Positions 9,693 through 18,887 of a DNA stretch of 50,063 nt are shown here, one piece after another; position 1 is the stretch's first letter, and each line of letters starts with the position of its first letter. A model generated the notes under the pieces. That model did not search any database and had not been told where the DNA came from. It saw only the letters and a program-made list of their open reading frames with translations. The DNA is from Deltaproteobacteria bacterium. Its GTDB lineage: Bacteria > Desulfobacterota > Desulfobulbia > Desulfobulbales > Desulfurivibrionaceae. A program made the position numbers and the translations under genes. Location: assembly GCA_021822005.1 (NCBI GenBank), contig JAJZSH010000001.1:9592-59654 (forward strand). The letters run 5' to 3'.

Positions 9693-10593
9693 GTCCCTCC
9701 TCGCCGCCCCCCTGAAAAAAGGGGATACCATCGGCATCATCGCCCCGGCCGGACCGGTGCGCAACGAAAACGATTTCAGCGCCGGCTTGAAAATTCTCAC
9801 CGATCTGGGATTCAAGGCCAGATACCAAGGCGACATCCTCCGGCACAACGGCTACCTGGCCGGGACCGACCAGGAACGGTTGGCCGAACTGCACGGCCTC
9901 TGGCGCGACCCGGAGGTAAAAGCCATCCTGGCTGTGCGCGGCGGATACGGCTGCCTGCGGCTCCTGCCGGACCTGGACTTCACCCTTATCCGTCAGCAGC
10001 CGAAAATACTCATCGGTTTTTCCGACCTCACCGTCCTGCTCTCCGCAATCCAGCAACAAACCGGGCTCATCACCTTCCACGGCCCCATGCTCACTACCCT
10101 GGCCCGGAGCGACCGCGATTCGCAGGAGGCATTTTTCAATCTGCTCACGGGCCGGTCACGACCGGAGATCAAAATAAAGGGGTTGGAAATCCTCAAAGGA
10201 GGCCAGGCCCGTGGGAGGCTTTTGCCCGGCAACCTGACCAGCCTGGTCCATCTGCTCGGCACCCCCTTTGAGCCGGACTGGCAAAACACCATTCTCGTGC
10301 TGGAAGACATCGGCGAAGCGCCCTACCGCATCGACCGGCTGCTCACCCACCTCTGGGCCGCAGGCCGGCTGGAACAGATCGCCGGGCTTATCCTGGGAGA
10401 CTTTGACCAGTGCGGAGAGCGTGAATCCATCTGGCAGCGGGCGCTGGAGCTGCTGGCCCACCGGCCCATCCCGCTCTGGGCCAACTTCCCCTGCGGCCAT
10501 GGCAGCCGAAACCAGATCCTGCCTCTGGGCGCAGAAGTACGGCTCGACTCCGCCGCCGGCCGTCTTGTTTTTCCGCAGCCCACGGGACGGTAA
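9676..10593 (+). CDS. LD-carboxypeptidase, peptidase S66 family
   Basis: DTIGIIAPAGPV..., AVRGGYGCLRLLPDLDF..., IGFSDLTVLL, HGPM. Start set at ATG 9676, overlapping the coaX 3' end. Confidence 0.9.
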   Translation: MNATLKSLLAAPLKKGDTIGIIAPAGPVRNENDFSAGLKILTDLGFKARYQGDILRHNGYLAGTDQERLAELHGLWRDPEVKAILAVRGGYGCLRLLPDLDFTLIRQQPKILIGFSDLTVLLSAIQQQTGLITFHGPMLTTLARSDRDSQEAFFNLLTGRSRPEIKIKGLEILKGGQARGRLLPGNLTSLVHLLGTPFEPDWQNTILVLEDIGEAPYRIDRLLTHLWAAGRLEQIAGLILGDFDQCGERESIWQRALELLAHRPIPLWANFPCGHGSRNQILPLGAEVRLDSAAGRLVFPQPTGR

Positions 10594-10604
10594 CTCGGCG
10601 GAAG

Positions 10605-10964
10605 TTATCCAGCCAGCACCCGGCTCACCTTCTCTTCCAGCTCGGCCTTGTCAAGCGGCTTCACACAATAGTCGTCGGCCCCCAGCCGCAGGGACTCCCG
10701 GGCGCTTTCCATGGTGGGATAGCCGGTGAGCATGATCACCCGCCCGGCCGGATTTATTTTCTTCAACTCTTCCAACACCTCAACCCCGCTCATTTTTTTA
10801 AGCTTGATATCAAGGATCGCCAGATCAACCGCATTGGTTTGCGCATAATCGAGCGCCTCTTCCTCTTCGGTGAAGGTGGCGATATCATGCCCCTTCTTTT
10901 CCAGGATGCGCCTGATCATGCTCAAGGCGTCCGGCACATCATCCAGCACAAGAATTCTGGCCAT
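10605..10964 (-). CDS. single-domain response regulator (receiver only)
   Basis: MARILVLDDVPDALSMIRRILEKKGHDI...DLAILDIKLKKMSGVEVLEELK...VIMLTGYP...GADDYCVKPLD. Confidence 0.9.
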   Translation of the reverse strand: MARILVLDDVPDALSMIRRILEKKGHDIATFTEEEEALDYAQTNAVDLAILDIKLKKMSGVEVLEELKKINPAGRVIMLTGYPTMESARESLRLGADDYCVKPLDKAELEEKVSRVLAG

Positions 10965-10986
10965 TATGCAGCACTTCTCCTCTCGG

Positions 10987-13023
10987 TCAATTTTTCGGGA
11001 TCCTCTGTTCTTCGTGGCGATACACCGTTGGCAGGTGGACCAGAAAGGCCGCGCCCCTGTTCGTTGTCCTGTCGCAGGCATGGTCGGCCCCGGGAGGACT
11101 TTCAACGGTTATCCGTCCGCCGTGCTCCTGAATAATCCCGTAGCTGACAGATAATCCGAGACCGGTCCCCTTGTCCACCGGTTTTGTCGTGAAAAACGGA
11201 TCAAAAATCCTCCCCTGATCTTCCCTGGGGATACCCTGACCGGTATCGCTCACCGTCATCACCAGGTCGCCGCTCGTGGCATCAAGAAAGGTCGTGATAC
11301 AAATACGGCCGTCTGTACCGATGGCATCGTGCGCGTTGTTGAGCAGATTCACCAGAACCTGCTTGAATTTGTCCCTGTCGCCAAAAAAACCGGGAAGCAA
11401 CGGATCCAGCTGGCATTGTATACTGACCCGATCGAGATTGAAGGTGTGTTCCATAACGGAAACGATCTCCTCGATCACCTCGTTTGGGTCAAAGAAGGAA
11501 TACGTGCTTTCGGACCAGCGCGAAAATTTGAGCAGGTCGGCCACGATTTTTCGGCAGATCTTGCCCTGTCGGTTGATAATCTCAAGATCCTTGTGCCGTT
11601 GATCATCTTCAGGGATCTCTTCGAGAAGCAACTGGGCATAGCCGAGAATGATACCCAGCGGCGTGTTGATCTCATGGGCAACCCCGGCGGCGAGCTGACC
11701 GACCGACTCCATCTTGCGGGCCTGCACCATACGCGCCTCCATTTCCTTGAGCGCCGTGATGTCCCGCCCGCTCCAGAGGATGCCGCTGATCGCGCCCTCC
11801 GGGTTGCGGACCGGCATCCGCACCACGTGACACCATCTGTGGCCCGAGCCGCTCTCGATGGATTCCTGTTTCTCAAGGGGAGTGCCGCTCCGGAGCACCC
11901 CCTTGTTTTCCTCGATATTTCTTCCGGCCCTGTCCGGCGGGTACAGATCATGATCAAACCTGCCGATGATCTCCTCTTCCTCCTTGCCGAGCAGATGACA
12001 GAAAGCCCTGTTCACCGCCTGGTACTTCCCTTGACAATCCTGCAGATACACAAATTCCGGCGTGGCGTCCAGGATGGTTTTCAGCAGCATACGCTGCTCC
12101 CGCATGGTCTTTTCGGCGTCCTCCAGCTCCTGCATTCGTTTTTTCAGGGAGAGCGTCATGTAATCAAAGCTTTCGGCCAGACTCTGAATTTCATCTCCGG
12201 CGGATTTTTTGTACATGGGGCAGTGCCGGCAGGTTTCGATCTTGTTGGCATAATCACCGGCAATGCAGTTGGCGCACAGGGTTCCGGCCAGGTACCAGCA
12301 GCGGTGGTAAAAATTTCCGTAAGCCGGGCACCGGGCTTTGTCGCAGTGCATGACCTCCCAGCAGTTTTTCCTCAGGCTGGGCGCGGTATGGGTGTCCAGA
12401 TCGCCGCGCACCACCTTTTCCGCCGACTGTTGCAACAGCTTGATCCGCCGGGTGACGGAATTGGCCAAAACAGCCCCCATAAATCCTGCCGCCAGGGTCA
12501 CGATGCTGGTAATCAGAAAAGCGATGCGAAGCAGACGTTTGATGGCCGTTTCCACCCTGGTCCTGAGCAGACCGACCCGCACGGTGCCGATCCGCTCCTC
12601 GCCGATGATCACAGGGGCGGCATAATCATAGACCAGTCCCTCGCCGGTATCGAGCAGACGGCTGCTGAATTGCTGATGATTCTCCACCGTGTTGGCGCCT
12701 TTCAGCTCAACGGGGAAACCACCCTTGAAGGTATGAACGAGGATCTCCCCTTCGGTCCCGAGGATGAAACCGTAAGAGATGTCATTGTTCAACAGGGTGA
12801 TCTCATCAACCAGATTCTTCAGGCGCAGGAAGTCGATGGTCAGGATGGGTTCGACAGCCCGGGCCGCCAGGTTGGCGGCGATGGAAATCCCCCGGTTTCT
12901 GTTTTCCTCAAGAAGGGCCTCGCGCATGATCCTGGCAACCATGGAAAAAATCATCACGCTGAAAAAAAACAGCAACAAAAAAAGACCCAGGTAGAGCTTG
13001 CCGCGAAGACCGGATTTCAGCAT
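10987..13023 (-). CDS. membrane sensor histidine kinase (periplasmic domain, split HAMP with Cys-rich insertion, PAS, HisKA, HATPase)
   Basis: Two TM segments; AAGVAHEINTPLGIILGYAQ (H box), LVNLLNNAHDA (N), DTGQGIP (G1), GTGLGLSVSYG (G2). Start at ATG 13023 behind GGGAGAGGA. Confidence 0.93.
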   Translation of the reverse strand: MLKSGLRGKLYLGLFLLLFFFSVMIFSMVARIMREALLEENRNRGISIAANLAARAVEPILTIDFLRLKNLVDEITLLNNDISYGFILGTEGEILVHTFKGGFPVELKGANTVENHQQFSSRLLDTGEGLVYDYAAPVIIGEERIGTVRVGLLRTRVETAIKRLLRIAFLITSIVTLAAGFMGAVLANSVTRRIKLLQQSAEKVVRGDLDTHTAPSLRKNCWEVMHCDKARCPAYGNFYHRCWYLAGTLCANCIAGDYANKIETCRHCPMYKKSAGDEIQSLAESFDYMTLSLKKRMQELEDAEKTMREQRMLLKTILDATPEFVYLQDCQGKYQAVNRAFCHLLGKEEEEIIGRFDHDLYPPDRAGRNIEENKGVLRSGTPLEKQESIESGSGHRWCHVVRMPVRNPEGAISGILWSGRDITALKEMEARMVQARKMESVGQLAAGVAHEINTPLGIILGYAQLLLEEIPEDDQRHKDLEIINRQGKICRKIVADLLKFSRWSESTYSFFDPNEVIEEIVSVMEHTFNLDRVSIQCQLDPLLPGFFGDRDKFKQVLVNLLNNAHDAIGTDGRICITTFLDATSGDLVMTVSDTGQGIPREDQGRIFDPFFTTKPVDKGTGLGLSVSYGIIQEHGGRITVESPPGADHACDRTTNRGAAFLVHLPTVYRHEEQRIPKN

Positions 13024-13037
13024 GGAGTCCTCTCCCG

Positions 13038-13967
13038 TCAATCCAGATGGATGCCGACCTGGGTCACCAGGTTTCTGATCGGGTCATAATCCCGGTCCTG
13101 CGCCGGGACAAAGCCCATGATATGCGCCGCATCCAGGATGCGGCGCTGTTCCTTGTCCGCGGAGGAAAGCTTGAGCAGGGCACTGGCGATGCGGGCCGTC
13201 ACCTCCGGGTCAAGCCCCGCCCTGGCCGAATAGACCCAGCCGGGATACCAGGGGGTGGTGGCGATCACCCGGATCTCGTTCAAATCGATCTTTTCCCCCA
13301 CCACATTCAGGGTGCCTTCCCGGATGGAGCCGATATCGTATTTGCCGGCCCAGACCGCCAGGACCACCTTTTCCTGCTTGCCGCCGGGCCCGGGCGCAAA
13401 GGCGATCTCCGCGAAATCCTCGGGCCGCAGGCCCTGGCTGTAAAAGAGTCCGAGCGCGTACAGGTAGCCGGCGGCGGAGTTCGGATCAACGGCTATCCAG
13501 CGCTTGCCCCGGCAGTCCGCCAGGGTGGCGATGGCGGGGTTGTCCGCCCGACAGATTATCTGCCCCCGGAACCTGCTGCTGCTGTCAGGCCCCTCGACCA
13601 CGGAGGCAAAAACCCTTGAACCGTAACGGTGGGCCAGGGTGACATAAACAAAGGGGTTGACAAAAGAGATATCGATCCTGCCTTGCCCGACCATGTCCAT
13701 GTGCTGATCAAAGGTGTCAGGGAAGACCTGCTTGATATTGTACCCGGTCTCCCGGCGCAGGAAATCCACCAGCAGCCGATGCCGCTCGTAAGAGACGGTG
13801 TGGGAATACTGCGGCAGATAGGCGTAAGTAATGACGTTTACCGGGGCCTTGTGCAGAACCTGTTCCTTTTTCCCCAGGTCCACCTTGACCAGGGCCTCTT
13901 CCTGGTCGCAGCCCGGCAACAGAAGCGCCAGGGATAACCAGATCAGCGGAAGAACTGTTTTCAACAT
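13038..13967 (-). CDS. PhnD-like phosphate/phosphite/phosphonate-type substrate-binding lipoprotein
   Basis: Lipobox LLPGC; RHRLLVDFLRRETGYNI...GRIDISFVNPFVY...; the 404-aa ORF start is too far upstream, internal ATG at 13967 used. Confidence 0.88.
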   Translation of the reverse strand: MLKTVLPLIWLSLALLLPGCDQEEALVKVDLGKKEQVLHKAPVNVITYAYLPQYSHTVSYERHRLLVDFLRRETGYNIKQVFPDTFDQHMDMVGQGRIDISFVNPFVYVTLAHRYGSRVFASVVEGPDSSSRFRGQIICRADNPAIATLADCRGKRWIAVDPNSAAGYLYALGLFYSQGLRPEDFAEIAFAPGPGGKQEKVVLAVWAGKYDIGSIREGTLNVVGEKIDLNEIRVIATTPWYPGWVYSARAGLDPEVTARIASALLKLSSADKEQRRILDAAHIMGFVPAQDRDYDPIRNLVTQVGIHLD

Positions 13968-14037
13968 TGGTTGCCGCTCCTTGGAGGCCGTGGATGGCGC
14001 CGGCCTGCAACCCATTGCCGAGGTCGGCATTTTTTCC

Positions 14038-15096
14038 TCACAGCGAGGAGAGATAATGAAAATAAACCTGGATAAACCTGCCGGAAAGCGCATCATGGCA
14101 AGGAAAAAGCAGCTCGCTTTTTCCGGGAAAAACGCCGGAAAGGGCGAAAAAAACATCTTTCGAAATATTTGAGAGCATCTCCTCAACCAGGGCGGCGTCC
14201 AAGGCCTCCGGCGGAAGCCCCCAGGTACGGCATCGCAGCGGCCGGTGTTCATACAGAAGGCATTTCCCCCCCACAGACAAAGGGCAGAGGAGCTCCTCCG
14301 CCGTGTATATCCGATCGATCTCCTCTTCAGGCCCCGCCGGGGACACCTGCCCCGCTACCAGCCGCAATCTCCGGGAAACCGCCACAGCCCGGTTGATCAC
14401 CTCCTGGCGTTCATTGCTGGTCAGATGCCGGTTGATCCTGTTGTTCAGAAAAACCGCCTCAATGAGCGACATCTCGAAATAATGGCGGCAACAGCCATCG
14501 GAGCCCAAGCCGCAATCGCACGCCGGGCCCGAGCTTCGCGCCGCGGCTGCGGCCTTTTCCTCCACCTCCCGGATCAGGGCCTCGTACTCGGCAAAAAAAA
14601 CACTCAAGTCAACGACATTACGACTTTCCAGGGAGGGCTCCCGAATGCTCAGGGTCCCGGACTTCTTGCCGTATTTTTTCAGAAGCCGCCACTGACTGTA
14701 ATTTGCCGGGGTGGCCCGGCTGTGCCGGAGTTTTTTTTCCGCCACCTTGAGGCCAAGCCCCCGGCGCAGCAGGTAGGCGGAAACAAAGGTGCCGGTGCGG
14801 CCGATGCCGTGCCGGCAGTGCACCAGAATCTTCTTCCCGAGATAGATGGCCTCATCAAGCCAGGCAAGAGCCTGCTCCATTGCCTCGAGATCCGGAGCGC
14901 CTTCATCCGGAATGGGCAGGTAGTACACCTCAAAACCGCTTTGCGCCTCAATCTCGTGCAGATCGCAGAACTCGGCGCAGAGGTTGACGATGGCATCGAT
15001 GCCCATTTCCTTGATGCGATCGAGATCCGTAAAGGACATGGGTGCATAGCCCACCGCCAGTTGGCTGGTTATCCAGGTTATTTCATATGCGGTCAT
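14038..15096 (-). CDS. dual-specificity phosphatase domain fused to CxxCxxCC (YkgJ-like) domain
   Basis: PTP loop VHCRHGIGRTGTF; C-terminal CDCGLGSDGCCRHYF...CPLSVGGKCLLYEHRPLRCRTWG. Confidence 0.85.
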   Translation of the reverse strand: MTAYEITWITSQLAVGYAPMSFTDLDRIKEMGIDAIVNLCAEFCDLHEIEAQSGFEVYYLPIPDEGAPDLEAMEQALAWLDEAIYLGKKILVHCRHGIGRTGTFVSAYLLRRGLGLKVAEKKLRHSRATPANYSQWRLLKKYGKKSGTLSIREPSLESRNVVDLSVFFAEYEALIREVEEKAAAAARSSGPACDCGLGSDGCCRHYFEMSLIEAVFLNNRINRHLTSNERQEVINRAVAVSRRLRLVAGQVSPAGPEEEIDRIYTAEELLCPLSVGGKCLLYEHRPLRCRTWGLPPEALDAALVEEMLSNISKDVFFALSGVFPGKSELLFPCHDALSGRFIQVYFHYLSSL

Positions 15097-15126
15097 GGCG
15101 ATATGCTCGAAGCCTGTTGCCCTTTT

Positions 15127-17607
15127 TTATTGTTGTTTCCGGAAATGATAACGGCCCGCAAGGAAATCATCCGCCAGACGAACAACCATTTCCTCATCTT
15201 TCAACTCCATGTCCAACAGCTTGGTCGCCCCAAGGAGACGACCGACCAGGTCAAGTTTTCCCTGCAACGCATCCCCGGCAAGACCGATCACCCTGGCATC
15301 AAGCAGGTCAGCCTCCCTCTCGACCACAAAGCCAAGGCGCTCCAGAATGCGAGCCAGAAAAGCAACCCGAAGCAGCCGCCCTGCATACTCGCCTCCGCCG
15401 CCGACAAAACGCAGCCCGCAGTAATTTTCCGCAGGGGCGCCGCCGCAGAAGGCGTCGACGATGGTGAAATGATACCCGAATCGGATGTTGATATTCAAGT
15501 AATCCTCCCCGATGATCGCATAGCTCGCCAGGGAGGCGGAATTCGGGCTGGCAATGCCGCCTCCCATGAGAATCGCCTCATATCCCTGCCAGTCGAAGTG
15601 TTGCCGCCCCTCCCATTTGACTCCCGGATGGCTGAGTCCCTGCCAGAGGGCTCGCAGCGGCAGACAGCGCACCTCCGCCGGAGAAACTTTCCTTTTCCCC
15701 GCCGCATCAGGATGCAGCCCTCCGCCGATATCCAGCACAAAGAGTTCAAAAGGCAGATCGGACTTCAGCTGCTGGGCGCAACCTCCCCGGGAAAAACCTC
15801 GGCCGGAGAGAACAAACATCTCCTGCATGGCCTTTTCATGGGAAAAACGGACGATGTCATGCAGGGAGCGACAGGCTTCCGGCCTGAAATCCCGGGCCTG
15901 CGGATCCAACAGACTGAGGGAAGAAACAAGCTCCATCACCGGTTCCAACCGCTTCAGACAGAAAGCGGCGGCCCCTGTGCCGGCAACCCGTTCCGTGAGC
16001 AGTTCCGCCACCCGGCCCGCATAGATCCTGCCTTTTTCCGCGTCAACGGTGATCTCCATGCCGGCGACCAGCGTGTCGATGGCTCCGGGAACCCTGACCA
16101 GCACCGGCACCTCGAATTCCCGGGCAACCGTGGCAAAATGGCAGGCCTGGCTTCCCTGTTCCGCCACTACGGCAGCGAGGCGACCCAGCACCTTGACATA
16201 GGCAGGGGGCGTATCCCTCGCCACCAGCACCGCACCGCCGGGCATGGCCGCCAGAGGGGTGTCCGGGCCGAGGGTGTAGACCCGGCCGCAGGCAACCCCA
16301 CCCGCAGCCTGCTCTCCGCCGGCGAGCAGCAGTGGCGCCGTAATTTGTTCGGCTGCGTCCGGACCGGGGGCAGGGACGACTTGCCGTCTTCCGAGCGGTC
16401 TGGCCTGTAGCACATACAAATATCCTGCCCTGTCCAAACTCCATTCGACATCCTGGGGCGAACCGAAATAGCGTTCCAGTTCTAAGCCCCAACGGAACAA
16501 CTGCAGGGCCTGCGGCTCGGTGAGGAGAGAGACTCCGCCCTGCTGGACGACAACCGGCGTACCTTCCCTGGAAATTCTAAAAACCTCCGGCGCCACCGCG
16601 CCGCTCACCAGGGCCTCTCCCTGTCCCTGCACAGCATGCAGGGTAAGTTCCCTCCCCCGGTTATCGCCCAAATCCCGCACCGCATCGGTGTACATGACCC
16701 CGCCGACCTCGGTCTCGACCATCTCCAACACCAGGACCGACATGGCGGTCTCCGTGTCGGTAAGGCCATAGCGGCTCCGGTAGTAGAGGGCCTCCGGCGC
16801 ATATTTGCTGGCCAGCACCTCTTTGTAGGCCTGAAGGACATCCTCCTGTTCGACGTGGAGCACGGAGCGGTACTGGCCGGCAAAGGAGGCCGCCTCATCC
16901 TCGCCCAGGGCGCTGCTGCGCACCGCAACCCGCACTGGCCGCTCGCGCCGCGCCTCCAGCGCCGCAAGGGCTCCGAGTATTTCAGCGGCAAGAGCCGCCG
17001 GAACCGGAGCCGCCAAGATCAAGGCAGTCAGCCGACCGGAAACCGCCTGGAGACTGTCGAGGGATTCGATGTCCAGTCCGCAGAGAAGATCGTCAATTCT
17101 CGCTCTCAGACCGTTTTCCGCCAGAAAATGATGAAATCCGTTCACGGTGATGGCAAAACCATCGGGCACAGGCAACTGCAGCTGAGTGGCCAGCAAGGCC
17201 AGCGCCCTGGTTTTATGGCCTACTTCAATGGAATTCGCGGGAATGCTGTGCAGGGACAGGATATATGGAGGGGCGGCGCTGGCCGCGGGAGGGGCGAGAA
17301 GAGTCCTAGCCCGGGAGTCAATCCCGTGGAAGGAAAGGCGCAGACTCTCATAGGCGCCTGGGGCCAGACGGCAGAGAGACTCGATCATCTCCTCCACAGC
17401 CCGGGCCAGCTGATCGTAGCGGCGAATAATCCGGCAGAATTCCTCATGACGCCTGCCGTAATAAATCTCCTCAAGTCCGGCCAGCAGATCATGGGCCGCT
17501 TGATCGTGGCGCAGCACTTCCCGGAATGTTTCATATTTTCCCAGCGCCGTCTTTTTTTGCGAGGAAAAACAGGACGTCAAACTCCTGAACAAGGTGCGCA
17601 ATAACAT
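15127..17607 (-). CDS. PEP synthase/PPDK-like phosphotransferase (ATP-grasp plus phospho-His domain) with non-canonical N- and C-terminal regions
   Basis: VAVRSSALGEDEAASFAGQYRSVL; DVEWSLDRAGYLYVLQARPL; VAEQGSQACHFATVAREFEVPVLV (catalytic His). No recognisable PEP-binding TIM barrel. Confidence 0.85.
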   Translation of the reverse strand: MLLRTLFRSLTSCFSSQKKTALGKYETFREVLRHDQAAHDLLAGLEEIYYGRRHEEFCRIIRRYDQLARAVEEMIESLCRLAPGAYESLRLSFHGIDSRARTLLAPPAASAAPPYILSLHSIPANSIEVGHKTRALALLATQLQLPVPDGFAITVNGFHHFLAENGLRARIDDLLCGLDIESLDSLQAVSGRLTALILAAPVPAALAAEILGALAALEARRERPVRVAVRSSALGEDEAASFAGQYRSVLHVEQEDVLQAYKEVLASKYAPEALYYRSRYGLTDTETAMSVLVLEMVETEVGGVMYTDAVRDLGDNRGRELTLHAVQGQGEALVSGAVAPEVFRISREGTPVVVQQGGVSLLTEPQALQLFRWGLELERYFGSPQDVEWSLDRAGYLYVLQARPLGRRQVVPAPGPDAAEQITAPLLLAGGEQAAGGVACGRVYTLGPDTPLAAMPGGAVLVARDTPPAYVKVLGRLAAVVAEQGSQACHFATVAREFEVPVLVRVPGAIDTLVAGMEITVDAEKGRIYAGRVAELLTERVAGTGAAAFCLKRLEPVMELVSSLSLLDPQARDFRPEACRSLHDIVRFSHEKAMQEMFVLSGRGFSRGGCAQQLKSDLPFELFVLDIGGGLHPDAAGKRKVSPAEVRCLPLRALWQGLSHPGVKWEGRQHFDWQGYEAILMGGGIASPNSASLASYAIIGEDYLNINIRFGYHFTIVDAFCGGAPAENYCGLRFVGGGGEYAGRLLRVAFLARILERLGFVVEREADLLDARVIGLAGDALQGKLDLVGRLLGATKLLDMELKDEEMVVRLADDFLAGRYHFRKQQ

Positions 17608-17872
17608 GGCGGCCTAACCCCTCCCCGGTTGCGGTCAACGGCAGACTCTCCGGACAACAAAGAGAAGGCTGTCACCTCGGCAAGCAATACACTACACACT
17701 ACTGCTTTTCAGGATTTTTTGACAAGGAGATTTTCTGGAAAACCCCGCCGCAAAGGCTTCGAAAAACAAGACCCCACCGTGACCCAACACCAGCCACTGA
17801 TAAATGGAGATTTCCATCGAATCCGCAGAGCCGTGCGGATTCGGCCTCCGGAGGGCTTGGGCGGACAGTCTG

Positions 17873-18586
17873 TTAACTCCCCAGCAATTCCGCCACCTTG
17901 CCCTGCAACCGCTCGGCCAGCTCCTGCTTCTGCTTGACGGTGTACTCACTGGTGGCAATGGGCGTGCCCACCCGGATCTCCACCCGGCCGGGCCTGACCA
18001 TGAGCCTGCCCTTGGGCAGAACCTGATGGGTGCCGATAATGGCCACCGGCACCACCGGCACCCCGGCCTTGATCGCCAGAACCATGGCCCCGGCCTTGAA
18101 CTGCCCAAGCTTGCCGTCCGGACTTCTGGTGCCCTCGGGAAAGATGATGACCGAGGTGCCGCCGGCAATGCGCCGGGCCGCCTCGTCCAGACTCTGGAGC
18201 GCCTTGCGGCCGTGGGCCCGGTCCACCGGAATATAGCCGGCCAGCTGCATGGCCTTGCCGAATACGGGAATCTTGAACAGCTCCAGCTTGGCCAGCCAGC
18301 GGAAATCACAGCCCAGGTAGCCCTGGAGCACGAAGATGTCAAACTGGCTCTGGTGGTTGGCGGCAAAGATATAGGGGTGCCCCTGCTCAAGAAAATCGAT
18401 CCCGCTCATGCTGACCGAAACCCCGCTGAGCCGGGCAACAATCCTGCCCAGGGCGCGGGGCAGAAACTGAACATCAGCCGCTGACCGCCGGAAGATGAGA
18501 ACCATGATGATGGCCACGATGCTGACCACCCCGGTGAGCATGGGGGCGAGCATCAGAACCAGAACGCCTCGTAATAGAGTAAACAC
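17873..18586 (-). CDS. plsC: 1-acyl-sn-glycerol-3-phosphate acyltransferase
   Basis: AANHQSQFDIFVLQG (HX4D-type N-H-Q-S-X-X-D), FPEGTRSPDGKLGQFKAGA, VPVVPVAI. Confidence 0.93.
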   Translation of the reverse strand: MFTLLRGVLVLMLAPMLTGVVSIVAIIMVLIFRRSAADVQFLPRALGRIVARLSGVSVSMSGIDFLEQGHPYIFAANHQSQFDIFVLQGYLGCDFRWLAKLELFKIPVFGKAMQLAGYIPVDRAHGRKALQSLDEAARRIAGGTSVIIFPEGTRSPDGKLGQFKAGAMVLAIKAGVPVVPVAIIGTHQVLPKGRLMVRPGRVEIRVGTPIATSEYTVKQKQELAERLQGKVAELLGS

Positions 18587-18606
18587 TTTGAACTCCCCGG
18601 TATGTT

Positions 18607-18757
18607 CAGGAGCCGTTACGGAATAACCATCGCCGTTAACACTGCTGTTTTCTTGAATATTCCGTTACGGCTCTTTACGCCGCTATCAGCAGTGTAAGCG
18701 GCGCTGCTGCCGTTTTGGCCATCCAGATGACGATATTGTTTTGTTACAGCGGCTTAT
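18607..18757. repeat. palindromic intergenic repeat, copy C (extended form)
   Basis: AGGAGCCGTTACGGAATA...TATTCCGTTACGGCTCtTTACGCCGC plus tail similar to copy A. Confidence 0.75.
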
Positions 18758-18887
18758 GATATCGTGTCGGAGAAATGGCCTGTTATTTTTACTTTTGTTT
18801 TTCCTCAGGCCTGGTATCTTAGCATTCCCTCGTGCTCCTGCCAAGCACTGACCTCAGACACCGGACAAGTGCCCGTCGGGTTGAGCG

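Noticed and set aside
11329-13089. 586-aa plus-strand ORF
   Set aside because: Antisense to a clear histidine kinase; no domain recognised.
14245-16410. 721-aa plus-strand ORF opposite the phosphatase/PPDK-like genes
   Set aside because: Antisense shadow ORF in GC-rich coding DNA; composition rich in G/H/Q/P/R, and the minus-strand frames carry clear domain motifs.
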